NCBI RefSeq assembly: GCF_026130605.1
Contig: NZ_JANFAU010000001.1
Coordinates: 620,001 to 684,000 of the forward strand
DNA length: 64,000 nt
Reading direction: 5' to 3'
DNA from: Sphingomonas lycopersici
GTDB taxonomy: Bacteria > Pseudomonadota > Alphaproteobacteria > Sphingomonadales > Sphingomonadaceae
The notes under the pieces were generated by a model. That model worked only from the letters and a program-made list of their open reading frames with translations. It searched no databases and was not told where the DNA came from. Position 1 is the stretch's first letter, and each line of letters starts with the position of its first letter. A program made the position numbers and the translations under genes. Of the stretch, positions 52,840 through 61,655 are shown in pieces.

Positions 52840-55788
52840 TCAGAACTTCAGCGTCGTGCCGAAGAAGATCGTCCGGCCGAGCGCGTCATAGACGCCCGGA
52901 TAGGTATTGCCGTTGCCGAAGGAGGAGAGAATCCCCGCGGCGATGACCGGCGGATCCTTGTCGAGCAGATTGTTGACGCCCATCCGCACCTGGACGTCCT
53001 TGGTGACGTCCGCCACCATCGTCAGGTCGAAATAATTATACGCGCCGATCCGGCGGTTGACGATGCTGGTCGCCGATCCCGACAAGGCCGGATTGGACGA
53101 CAGGCTCGACAATTGCGTGCCGCCGATATGGCGCCACGCGAGCGAGACATTGATGTTGTCCGGCGTCGTCCAGGTCGTGCGCAGCACATGGCGCCAGGCG
53201 GGGTTGGGCTGGCCGCAGGTGTAGCCGAAGAGACCCTTGCAATCATAGCTGCCGAGGCCCGGCAACGGCTGCGACACCTGCTCGATCACATAGGTGCCGA
53301 CGAGGTTGAGGTTCACCTTCCCCGCCTTGCCGATGTTGAACGTATAATCCGCGTTCACGTCGATGCCGGAGGTCTTGAGATAGCCGGTGTTGAGCGTGGT
53401 CGAGACGATATAGCCATTGGTGCCGAAGATCGCGCCGGAGCGCGGGTCACGCTTGAACAGCCCGCAATAATAAGGGTCCTGCGTATCGGTGCACTGGCTG
53501 ATGATCAGCGAGGGATCGATCGAGTTGATATAATCCTTCACCTTGATGTGATAGTAATCGACCGACAGCGACAGCCGGCGAAGCTGCTTCGGGGTCAGCA
53601 CGATCCCCGCGGTCCAGGTATCCCCGGTTTCGGGCTTGAGCGCGCGGTTGCCGCCGCCCAGCGCCGAGCAGGTGTCCGCCGGGCAGGAAATGACCGAACC
53701 ATATTGCTGCTGCGTCACGCCGGTGAGCGCGCAGGCCTGCGCCGAGGCCTTGGGCGTCGCGCCGGAGCACGGATCCTGCGCCGCGACATTGCCAACGCTC
53801 TGCGACGCGAACAGCTCGGTGATGTTGGGCGCGCGGATCGCGTGGTTGTAGCTTGCGCGGAGGCGCGCGCCGACGACCGGCTCCCAATCGAGCTCGCCCT
53901 TATAGGTCCAGACGTTGTAGTTCGAGCTGAACCCGGTCGATTTCTGCTCGTTGTGATAGGCGGAATAACGCGCGCCGCCGTTGATCGTCAGCGCATGCGC
54001 GAAGGGCAGATCGGCCAGGATCGGGACTTCGATCTCGCCATAGCCTTCGTTGACGGTGATGACGCCGTCCGAATTGGTCGCGCCGCCCTGCTGCGCGATC
54101 GCGTCCGCCCAGAAATTGAGCGTCTCGCGGCGGTGCTCGAAGCCGAGCGCGATGCCGAGCCCGTGGTTCGCCCAGGGCGACTGGATGCCGAGCTTGCCGA
54201 GATCGCCGCTCAGCGTGCCCGAGATCACCTCCTGGGTGTTGCGCGATCCGGTGTTGCTCGGGGTGAACATGTACTTGGCCTGTTGCGGGGTCACCCCATT
54301 GGCCATGAACACGTTGACCGGAATGCAGTTCGGATCGCTGCCGTCGACCACCGAGCGGCAGGTCGGCGTACCGTTGACGTTGACGACATCGAGCGCGCGC
54401 TGCGATTTCACCAGATCGACGTTGTTGAGATAGGTTTCGGCGTAGCGCACGATCGAGCGCAGATAGCTCACGTCATAGCTGAACCCGCTGCCGAGATCGC
54501 CGCGCACCCCGACGGTATAGCGATAGTCGTTGTAGCGCAGATCGTCGCGGCGCGGCGCGACCGCCATGCGATAGCCGATCATCGTCGGCTGCATCTGGCT
54601 GGTCCCGGCCGCGGCGCCGCACAAGGCGCCGAGCTGGCTCGCGCTGGCGAGCGGCGTGTTGCAGGGGACCTCATAGGTGTTGCCGAGGAACAGCGCCGAG
54701 GGCGCCGCCTGCGAGAAGGTATGATCCCGCATGTACATGAAGCTGCCGTAGACGGTCGCGGCCGGCGCGATCTCGAACTTTCCGAAGCCGCCCGCGGTGA
54801 CGCGATTGTCGGAGCGCTGGAAGTAATTGGTCGGCGAGTAATTATAGGCGTAGCTGTTGTTATAGGGGACCCAGGTGCGCGAGCCGTCCCTGCTGTTGGT
54901 CAGCGTGGCGCCCTGATTGGGGCCGGCGAGCGGCACCCAGGTGCCGTAGGGGGTATTGCTCGATCCGCCGCAGACCAGCGCGATGCCGGCATCGTCGGCC
55001 TGGTTGAGCCCGCATGACGAAACGTCGCGGCTCGATTGCAGCACCGGATCGAAATGGCGGTAGCCAGCGAACACCGTGATATTGCCGCGCCCGTCGGCGA
55101 AATTCTTGCCCGCGGCGAAATTGACGTCCTGCTTGCCGCCGTCCGCCACCAGCCGTGGGGCGGGCGCATAGCCCGCGCCGGAGACGATCGAGCGCATCGC
55201 CTGATTGTTGTTCTCATGCTGCGCGAAGCTGGTCTGCGCATCAAGGCGGATGCCGTCGAGATTGCTGCGCAGGACGAAATTGACCACGCCCGACAAAGCG
55301 TCCGACCCATAGACCGCCGAGGCGCCGCCCGTCATCACGTCGATCCGCTCGACCAGCGCGCTGGGCACGAAATTGAGGTTGACCGCCTGTTGCGGCAGCA
55401 TCCTCTTGCCGTCGATCAGCACGAGCACGCGGTTCGACCCGAGGTTGCGCAAATTGACCTTCGAGGTGCCGTCCGAGCCGTTCGAGACGTTCTCATTCTC
55501 CGCGGCGGTGAATTGCGGCAGCCGGTTGAGCACGCCCTCGACCGTGGTCGCGCCCTGATATTCGATTTCCGCCGAGCTGACCGCGGTGAGCGGGCTGTTG
55601 CTCTCCAGATCGGGGCGCTTGATGCGCGTGCCGGTGACGACGATGTCGCTGCCGGCGTTACCCGTGGCGGCGGATTCGCCGGCGGCGGGCGCGGCGGCAA
55701 GCTGCGCCTGCGCCGATCCGGTGGCGATGACGATGCTCAGCAGCCCGACACCGCCGAACAACAAACCCCTCTTTTTCAATGAGCTCAC
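52840..55788 (-). CDS. Large TonB-dependent receptor of the second glycan locus
   Basis: This is 982 residues. A signal peptide (MSSLKKRGLLFGG..SAQAQ) leads to the plug with SDIVVTGTRIKRPDLESNSP, NRVLVLIDGKRM and the GGASAVYGSDALSGVVNFV block. The barrel carries unusual cysteine pairs (for example in VSSCGLNQADD and CTDTQDPYYCGLF), which are common in large carbohydrate receptors of this subgroup. It ends FGTTLKF. It is divergent from the GH127 operon over a promoter with several palindromes. Its ligand is probably an arabinosylated or galactosylated glycan fragment (inference). Confidence 0.93.
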   Translation of the reverse strand: MSSLKKRGLLFGGVGLLSIVIATGSAQAQLAAAPAAGESAATGNAGSDIVVTGTRIKRPDLESNSPLTAVSSAEIEYQGATTVEGVLNRLPQFTAAENENVSNGSDGTSKVNLRNLGSNRVLVLIDGKRMLPQQAVNLNFVPSALVERIDVMTGGASAVYGSDALSGVVNFVLRSNLDGIRLDAQTSFAQHENNNQAMRSIVSGAGYAPAPRLVADGGKQDVNFAAGKNFADGRGNITVFAGYRHFDPVLQSSRDVSSCGLNQADDAGIALVCGGSSNTPYGTWVPLAGPNQGATLTNSRDGSRTWVPYNNSYAYNYSPTNYFQRSDNRVTAGGFGKFEIAPAATVYGSFMYMRDHTFSQAAPSALFLGNTYEVPCNTPLASASQLGALCGAAAGTSQMQPTMIGYRMAVAPRRDDLRYNDYRYTVGVRGDLGSGFSYDVSYLRSIVRYAETYLNNVDLVKSQRALDVVNVNGTPTCRSVVDGSDPNCIPVNVFMANGVTPQQAKYMFTPSNTGSRNTQEVISGTLSGDLGKLGIQSPWANHGLGIALGFEHRRETLNFWADAIAQQGGATNSDGVITVNEGYGEIEVPILADLPFAHALTINGGARYSAYHNEQKSTGFSSNYNVWTYKGELDWEPVVGARLRASYNHAIRAPNITELFASQSVGNVAAQDPCSGATPKASAQACALTGVTQQQYGSVISCPADTCSALGGGNRALKPETGDTWTAGIVLTPKQLRRLSLSVDYYHIKVKDYINSIDPSLIISQCTDTQDPYYCGLFKRDPRSGAIFGTNGYIVSTTLNTGYLKTSGIDVNADYTFNIGKAGKVNLNLVGTYVIEQVSQPLPGLGSYDCKGLFGYTCGQPNPAWRHVLRTTWTTPDNINVSLAWRHIGGTQLSSLSSNPALSGSATSIVNRRIGAYNYFDLTMVADVTKDVQVRMGVNNLLDKDPPVIAAGILSSFGNGNTYPGVYDALGRTIFFGTTLKF

Positions 55789-55818
55789 TTTCCGGTCCTC
55801 CCCTGGGATGGATCAATG

Positions 55819-55908
55819 TACCACTGGTAGGAGAAAATACGTTATACGATCCTACATGATTCGACTAGTGACTTGACTGAGCCCGGACGTCAAGTCATCG
55901 TATACGGT
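55819..55908. promoter_or_regulatory. Cluster of palindromes in the divergent TonB receptor/GH127 promoter
   Basis: Four elements are visible. TACCA-C-TGGTA (55819-55829) is a perfect 5-1-5 inverted repeat. TATACGAT is at 55843-55850. TGACTTGAC (55869-55877) and GTCAAGTCA (55889-55897) form a perfect 9-base inverted repeat with an 11-base loop. ATCGTATACGGT (55897-55908) is a near-palindrome containing the same core as 55843. The GntR protein encoded at 51910 is the likely ligand for the ATCGTATA sites; the 9-base repeat may be another operator or an RNA hairpin. Confidence 0.6.
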
Positions 55909-55926
55909 ATTCAAAAGGAGGGTGGT

Positions 55927-58308
55927 GTGAGCGGATTGACGCGGCGAGGCGTGTTGGCGGCGGGCGGCGGAACGCTCGCGATCACGGCGCTCGGTGCCGG
56001 TGCGCGCGCGGCGGTGGCGGTGCCGGCAGGCGGGGGATCGGCGCGCCCGCTTCCTTTATCGGCGGTGCGGCTGCGCCCGTCCGACTACGCCACCGCGGTC
56101 GAGGTCAATCGCCAGTATCTCCACCGGCTGAGCCCCGATCGCCTGCTGCACAATTTCCGCAAATATGCCGGGCTCGAACCCAAGGCCGAAATCTACGGCG
56201 GCTGGGAAAGCGATACGATCGCGGGGCATACGCTCGGCCATTATCTGTCGGCGCTGGTGTTGACCTGGCAGCAGACCGGCGATGCCGAGATGCGGCGGCG
56301 CGCCGATTATATCGTTGACGAACTCGCCGAGGCGCAGGCCAAGCGCGGCACCGGCTATGTCGGCGCGCTGGGGCGCAAGCGGAAGGACGGGACGATCGTC
56401 GACGGGGAGGAAATCTTCCCCGAGATCATGAAGGGCGAGATCAAATCGGGCGGGTTCGATCTCAACGGCTCCTGGTCGCCGATGTACACGGTGCACAAGG
56501 TGTTCGCCGGGCTGCTCGACGTCCACGGGGCGTGGGGCAACGCCAGGGCGCTCAAGGTCGCCGAAGGGCTCGGCGGCTATTTCGAGCGCGTGTTCACCGC
56601 GCTCTCCCCGGCGCAGCTACAGGAAGTGCTCGGCTGCGAATATGGCGGGATGAACGAAAGCTATGCCGAGCTCTACGCGCGGACCGGGGACCCGCGCTGG
56701 CTCAGGATGGCGGGGCTGTTCTACGATAATCGCGTGCTCGATCCGCTCGCGCAGCGCGAGGACAAGCTCGCCAATTTCCACGCCAATACCCAGGTGCCCA
56801 AGTTGATCGGGCTGGCGCGGATCCACGAATTGACCGGCGATGCGGCGAAGGGGACGGCGGCGCGCTTCTTTTGGGAAACGGTGACGCAGCATCACAGCTA
56901 CGTGATCGGGGGCAATGCCGATCGCGAATATTTCACCGAGCCCGACACGATCGCCGATCATATCACCGAGCAGACCTGCGAGCATTGCAACACCTATAAT
57001 ATGCTCAAGCTGACGCGGCATCTGTGGTCGTGGCAGCCCGATGGCGCCCTGTTCGATTATTATGAGCGCGCGCACCTCAATCATGTGATGGCGGCGCAGG
57101 ATCCGTCGACCGGCGGCTTCACCTATATGACCCCGCTGATGACCGGCGCGGATCGCGCTTATTCGACCACCAAGGACGACGCCTTCTGGTGCTGCGTCGG
57201 ATCGGGGATGGAAAGCCACGCCAAGCACGGCGAGTCGATCTTCTGGGAAAGCGGCGACGGCACCTTCTACGTCAATCTCTATATCCCGGCCGATGCCGCC
57301 TGGGCGACGCGCAAGGCGGTGGTGACGCTGGAGACGGGCTATCCCTTCACCCCCGAGGCGACGCTGACCTTCACCAAGCTGCGCGCGGGCACCTTCCCGG
57401 TCGCGCTGCGCGTGCCGCGCTGGGCGGGGGGCAAGGTGCAGGTCAGCGTCAACGGCAAGCCCGAGACGCCGCGCATCGAGCGCGGCTATGCGATCGTCAC
57501 GCGGCGCTGGCAGGCGGGGGACCGTATCGCGATCACGCTGCCGCTCGATCTCAGGATCGAGGCGACGCCGGGCAATGCGCAAACGATCGCGATCCTGCGC
57601 GGCCCGCTGGTACTCGCCGCCGATCTCGGCGCCAACGAGCAGAAATGGGAACGCGCCGATCCGGCGCTGGTCGGTGACGACGTGCTGGCGGGGTTCGGCG
57701 CCGCCGATGCGGCGCGCGGGCTTTATCAGGCGCGCGGCGTGGCGCGTCCGGCGGATCTGTCGTTCGTGCCCTTCTACCGCCAGTATCAGCGACGCAGCGC
57801 GGTCTATTTCAAGCATTTCTCGGAAAGCGCCTGGGCGCGCGAGGAAGCTGCGTACAACGCCGAGCAGGCGCGGCTCAAGGATATCGCGGCGCGCTCGGTC
57901 GACGTGATGTTCCTCGGCGAGATGCAGCCCGAGCGCGATCACAATCTGGTGAGCGAGCTTTCCTATCCGGTGACCTATCGCGCGCGGCAGGGGCGCGACG
58001 CGCGGTCGGGCGGTTATCTCGAATTCTCGATGAAGGTGAAGCCGGGGCCGCTCGTGCTCCAGGCGAGCTATTGGGGCGGCGAGCGCGCGCGCGATTTCGA
58101 CATATTCGTCGACAATGTGAAGATCGCGAGCCAGCATCTCGACAATGACCAGCCGGGCAAATTCTTCGATGTCGAATATCCGCTGCCGGCGGCGTTCACC
58201 AGGGGCAAGCAATCGGTGCGGGTGAAGTTCGTCCCGCGCGATCGCAGCACCGCCGGGCCGATCTTCGGCGTCCGGCTCTATACCGCCAAGCCGGGAGCGA
58301 CGGCATGA
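55927..58308 (+). CDS. GH127/GH146-type beta-L-arabinofuranosidase, exported
   Basis: This is about 793 residues of the DUF1680-derived family, whose members release beta-L-arabinofuranose from plant glycans and hydroxyproline-linked arabinosides. A twin-arginine-like signal (LTRRGVLAAGGG) precedes an (alpha/alpha)6 barrel with GGWESDTIAGHTLGHYLS. The Zn-site residues fit Glu352 and Cys354 (CEHCNTYN) and the Cys pair at 422-423 (FWCCVGSG). Start GTG 55927 has AAAGGAGG five to six bases upstream; the longer frame starting at 55873 would run through the operators. It overlaps the DUF885 gene by four bases (ATGA). Confidence 0.92.
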   Translation: MSGLTRRGVLAAGGGTLAITALGAGARAAVAVPAGGGSARPLPLSAVRLRPSDYATAVEVNRQYLHRLSPDRLLHNFRKYAGLEPKAEIYGGWESDTIAGHTLGHYLSALVLTWQQTGDAEMRRRADYIVDELAEAQAKRGTGYVGALGRKRKDGTIVDGEEIFPEIMKGEIKSGGFDLNGSWSPMYTVHKVFAGLLDVHGAWGNARALKVAEGLGGYFERVFTALSPAQLQEVLGCEYGGMNESYAELYARTGDPRWLRMAGLFYDNRVLDPLAQREDKLANFHANTQVPKLIGLARIHELTGDAAKGTAARFFWETVTQHHSYVIGGNADREYFTEPDTIADHITEQTCEHCNTYNMLKLTRHLWSWQPDGALFDYYERAHLNHVMAAQDPSTGGFTYMTPLMTGADRAYSTTKDDAFWCCVGSGMESHAKHGESIFWESGDGTFYVNLYIPADAAWATRKAVVTLETGYPFTPEATLTFTKLRAGTFPVALRVPRWAGGKVQVSVNGKPETPRIERGYAIVTRRWQAGDRIAITLPLDLRIEATPGNAQTIAILRGPLVLAADLGANEQKWERADPALVGDDVLAGFGAADAARGLYQARGVARPADLSFVPFYRQYQRRSAVYFKHFSESAWAREEAAYNAEQARLKDIAARSVDVMFLGEMQPERDHNLVSELSYPVTYRARQGRDARSGGYLEFSMKVKPGPLVLQASYWGGERARDFDIFVDNVKIASQHLDNDQPGKFFDVEYPLPAAFTRGKQSVRVKFVPRDRSTAGPIFGVRLYTAKPGATA

Positions 58309-60056
58309 TCGGGCGCCGCCTCCTCATCTCGTTGCTGGCGATGACGGCGCTGGCGCCCGCGGCGGCGCAGGCGCAAAGCGCCGATGCGTCGTTCCGCGCG
58401 CTCTACACCGCCGAATATGATTGGCGCCGGCACCAGCAGGCGCCCGACGAGGATAGCGGCGACGCCGGCGTGCGGCGGCTCCCCGATGTCGGTCCGGCGG
58501 CGCAGGCGGCGCGGCTCGAACGCTGGACCCGCACCGCGGCGGCGCTGAAGGCGATCCGCGTCGCCGATCTCTCGCCCGCCGAGCAGGTCAATTATGCGGT
58601 CTATCGCCAGCAGATCGAGGCATTGCTCGCCGAGCAGAGGTTCCGCGACTACGAAAAGCCGCTTAATTCGGACACCAGCTTCTGGGGCGATGCCGCCGGC
58701 TGGGCGCGCGGGCGCTTCGTGCGCGAGGCGGATTATCGCGCCTATATCGCGATGCTGCGCGATCTGCCGCGCTATTTCGATCAGAATATCGCCAATATGC
58801 GCGCCGGGCTGAAGCGCGGTTTCACCCCGTCGCGCGTCACGCTCGAAGGGCGCGATATCGGGGTGGCGCAGGTCGCCGAGGCGAAGACGGTCGAGGCATC
58901 GCCCTTTTACGCGCCGTTCCGCAGCTTCCCGTCGGCGATCCCGGCGGCGACGCAGGCGGCGTTGCGCGCCGAGGGCGCGGCGGCGATCCGCGATGCGGTG
59001 GTGCCGGCGCATGTGAAATTGCTCGCCTTCCTGCGCAGCGAATATATCCCCGGCGCACGCACCACGCTCGCCGCCTATGATCTGCCCGACGGGCGCGCTT
59101 ATTATGCGTCGAAGATCGCCGAATTCACCACGCTCGATCAGACCCCGCAGCAGATCCACGCGATCGGCCTCGCCGAAATCGCCAAGATCCGCGCGCGGAT
59201 GCAGGAGGTGATGGATCAGGTGGGGTTCAAGGGCGATTTGCCCGCCTTCCTCACCTTCCTGCGCACCGATCCGCAATTCTACGCCAAGACCCCGCAGGCG
59301 TTGCTCGATCGCGCGGCGTGGATCGCCAAGACCTTCGACGGCAAGGCCAGCCAATATTTCGGCCATCTGCCGCGCAGCCGTTTCGCGATCAAGCCGGTGC
59401 CGGCGGATCTTGCGCCTTTCTACACCGGCGGGCGCGGCGGGCCGGGGATCTATCTCGTCAATACCTATAACCTCCCCGCGCGCCCGCTTTATTCGCTGCC
59501 CGCGCTGACGCTCCACGAAAGCGCGCCGGGGCACGCCTTCCAGATGCCGCTGGCGGCCGAGAACAAGGAACTGCCGGCGTTCCGGCGCGACACCTATCTG
59601 TCGGTCTATGGCGAGGGCTGGGCGCTTTATTGCGAGGCGCTGGGCGAGGAAATGGGGATGTACGAGACCCCCTACGAGCGGTTCGGGATGCTGAGCTATC
59701 AGGCGTGGCGCGCCTCGCGGCTGGTGGTCGATACCGGCATTCATGCGATGGGGTGGACGCGCGAACAGGCGCAACGCTACCTTCACGACAATACCGCGCT
59801 CGCCGATCATGAGATCGAAACCGAGGTCGATCGCTATATCGCCTGGCCGGGGCAGGCGCTGAGCTATTATACCGGCGAGCTCGCGATCCTCGCAGCGCGC
59901 GCGCGGGCGGAAAAGGCGCTGGGCGCCAAATTCAACATCCGCGCGTTCCACGATATGGTGCTCGCGCTGGGATCGGTGCCGATTCCCGAGCTTGATCGCC
60001 GCGTCGACCAGTTTATCCGCGACGGCGGAAAGGGTCCTTATCCGGATGAGGAATGA
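58305..60056 (+). CDS. DUF885 family metallopeptidase-like protein, exported
   Basis: This is 583 residues with a signal peptide (ending AAAQAQ). The family is related to M32-like zinc peptidases: the metal motif is seen as LHESAPGH (His404 to His410, HExxxxH form) and a downstream Glu in ALYCEALGEE. It is largely helical. It overlaps GH127 upstream (ATGA) and dgoK downstream (11 bases), so it is firmly part of this operon. A peptidase next to a beta-arabinofuranosidase suggests attack on an arabinosylated protein, although some relatives may act on other bonds. Confidence 0.88.
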   Translation: MIGRRLLISLLAMTALAPAAAQAQSADASFRALYTAEYDWRRHQQAPDEDSGDAGVRRLPDVGPAAQAARLERWTRTAAALKAIRVADLSPAEQVNYAVYRQQIEALLAEQRFRDYEKPLNSDTSFWGDAAGWARGRFVREADYRAYIAMLRDLPRYFDQNIANMRAGLKRGFTPSRVTLEGRDIGVAQVAEAKTVEASPFYAPFRSFPSAIPAATQAALRAEGAAAIRDAVVPAHVKLLAFLRSEYIPGARTTLAAYDLPDGRAYYASKIAEFTTLDQTPQQIHAIGLAEIAKIRARMQEVMDQVGFKGDLPAFLTFLRTDPQFYAKTPQALLDRAAWIAKTFDGKASQYFGHLPRSRFAIKPVPADLAPFYTGGRGGPGIYLVNTYNLPARPLYSLPALTLHESAPGHAFQMPLAAENKELPAFRRDTYLSVYGEGWALYCEALGEEMGMYETPYERFGMLSYQAWRASRLVVDTGIHAMGWTREQAQRYLHDNTALADHEIETEVDRYIAWPGQALSYYTGELAILAARARAEKALGAKFNIRAFHDMVLALGSVPIPELDRRVDQFIRDGGKGPYPDEE

Positions 60057-60930
60057 CGCCGCCGCCTGTATCGCGGTCGATTGGGGGACGACCAACCGCC
60101 GTATCTACCGCCTCGCGGCGGACGGCGCGTTGCTCGATCGCCACCGCGACGGCCACGGCATCGCGCGGATGACGCAGGGCGATTATCCCGCCGCGATCGT
60201 CGCGATCCGCGCCGAGGATGCCGGGGTGCCGGTGATCCTCGCCGGGATGGCGGGCTCGTCGCGCGGCTGGCACGAGGTGCCCTATGTCGCGGCGCCCGCG
60301 ACGATCGCCGACCTTGCCGCCGGGGCGTGGCGCGGGACGGGGGAGAATGTCACGATCTTGCCCGGGGTCGCGGCCGCCGCCGATGCCGCGCCCGATGTGA
60401 TGCGCGGCGAGGAAGTGCAGATTCTCGGCGCGATCGCGGCCGGGCTGGCGCCGGCGGATGCCTTGTTCTGCCAGCCGGGCACGCACAGCAAATGGATCAG
60501 GACCGCGGATGCGGCGATCGCCTCCTTCCGCACCGCGATGGCCGGCGAAACGTTCGGGCTGTTGCGGCGGCATAGCGTGCTGAGCGAGATGCTGCAGGCC
60601 GAGCCGGTGGCGGGCGCGGCGTTCGACGACGGGGTTGCGCGGGGCGTCGAGGATCGCGATCTGCTCGGTGCGCTTTTCTCGGTCCGTGCCGGGGTATTGC
60701 TCGGGCGGCTGGCGCGGCCGGATGCGGCGTCGTTCGCCAGCGGGGTGCTGATCGGGGCGGATGTCGCCTCCGGGGTGGCGGCGGGCGAAAGCGTCCATCT
60801 CGTCGCGGATGCGAAGCTCGGCGCATTCTATGCGCGCGCGATCGGGTTGCGCGGCGGCACGGTCATAGCGATCGACAGCGAGGCGGCGTTCGTCGCTGGC
60901 GTCAATCGAATCAGGGAGGCGATGACATGA
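60046..60930 (+). CDS. dgoK: 2-dehydro-3-deoxygalactonokinase
   Basis: This 294-residue sugar-acid kinase has an ASKHA-fold N-terminus (IAVDWGTTNRRIY), an AGMAGSSRGW block, PGTHSKWI and a C-terminal acidic domain. It phosphorylates 2-keto-3-deoxy-galactonate in the De Ley-Doudoroff pathway. ATG 60046 overlaps the DUF885 stop by 11 bases. It is coupled to dgoA by an ATGA overlap. No galactonate dehydratase (dgoD) is in the window. Confidence 0.92.
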   Translation: MRNDAAACIAVDWGTTNRRIYRLAADGALLDRHRDGHGIARMTQGDYPAAIVAIRAEDAGVPVILAGMAGSSRGWHEVPYVAAPATIADLAAGAWRGTGENVTILPGVAAAADAAPDVMRGEEVQILGAIAAGLAPADALFCQPGTHSKWIRTADAAIASFRTAMAGETFGLLRRHSVLSEMLQAEPVAGAAFDDGVARGVEDRDLLGALFSVRAGVLLGRLARPDAASFASGVLIGADVASGVAAGESVHLVADAKLGAFYARAIGLRGGTVIAIDSEAAFVAGVNRIREAMT

Positions 60931-61562
60931 GCGCGGCAGCATTGTTCCGGCGGCATTTCGCGGCTTGTCCGCTCGTCGCGGTGCTGCGCGGGATCACCCC
61001 CGACGAGGCAGTGGCGGTCGGCAGCGCTCTGGTCGAGGCGGGCTTTTCGATCATCGAGGTGCCGCTCAATTCGCCCCAGCCGCTCGACAGCATCGCGCGG
61101 CTCGCGGCGCGCATCGGCGATCGCGCGCTGGTCGGGGCGGGGACGGTCCTGACGCCGGGCGAGGTGGCGGCGGTGGCGGAAGTGGGAGGCAGGCTGATCG
61201 TCTCGCCCAATAGCGACCCCGCGGTGATCGCGGCGAGCGTCGCGGCGGGGCTGGTGTCGCTTCCCGGCTATTTCACCGCGACCGAGGCGTTCGCCGCGCT
61301 CGCCGCCGGCGCGCACGGGCTGAAACTGTTTCCCGCCGAGGGCGCCTCGCCCGCCTATCTCAAGGCGCAGCGCGCGGTGCTGCCGCGCGACGTCGCGGTG
61401 CTCGCGGTGGGTGGAATCACGCCGGAGGTGATGCCGATGTGGCGCGACGCCGGGGCGGACGGGTTCGGGCTCGGCTCGAACCTCTATCGCACCGGCAAGC
61501 CCGTTGCGGAGGTGGCGCGGGACGCGGCGCGGTTCGTGGCGGCGGTGCGCGCTGCTCGATAG
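60927..61562 (+). CDS. dgoA: 2-dehydro-3-deoxy-6-phosphogalactonate aldolase
   Basis: This 211-residue class I aldolase has the Schiff-base Lys in GLKLFPAE, the active-site Glu in IIEVPLNSP, and GAGTVLT and GGITPE phosphate-binding motifs. It splits KDPGal into pyruvate and glyceraldehyde-3-phosphate. The KDPG-specific Entner-Doudoroff aldolase (Eda) is a close relative; pairing with dgoK favours the galactonate enzyme. Confidence 0.93.
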   Translation: MSAAALFRRHFAACPLVAVLRGITPDEAVAVGSALVEAGFSIIEVPLNSPQPLDSIARLAARIGDRALVGAGTVLTPGEVAAVAEVGGRLIVSPNSDPAVIAASVAAGLVSLPGYFTATEAFAALAAGAHGLKLFPAEGASPAYLKAQRAVLPRDVAVLAVGGITPEVMPMWRDAGADGFGLGSNLYRTGKPVAEVARDAARFVAAVRAAR

Positions 61563-61655
61563 CGCAGCCTCCGCGAGGGGCGGCGCGATGCTCTATTGCC
61601 AGCCACCGCCAAAAGGCCGAAGCCGCCACGCATTGCGACAAGGCGAGTGTTCCCG

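Noticed and set aside
58278..60095. A 605-codon minus-strand open frame opposite the DUF885 gene, and a similar one at 56617-58212 opposite GH127
   Set aside because: Both are shadow frames of well-supported genes and lack domains and ribosome sites.
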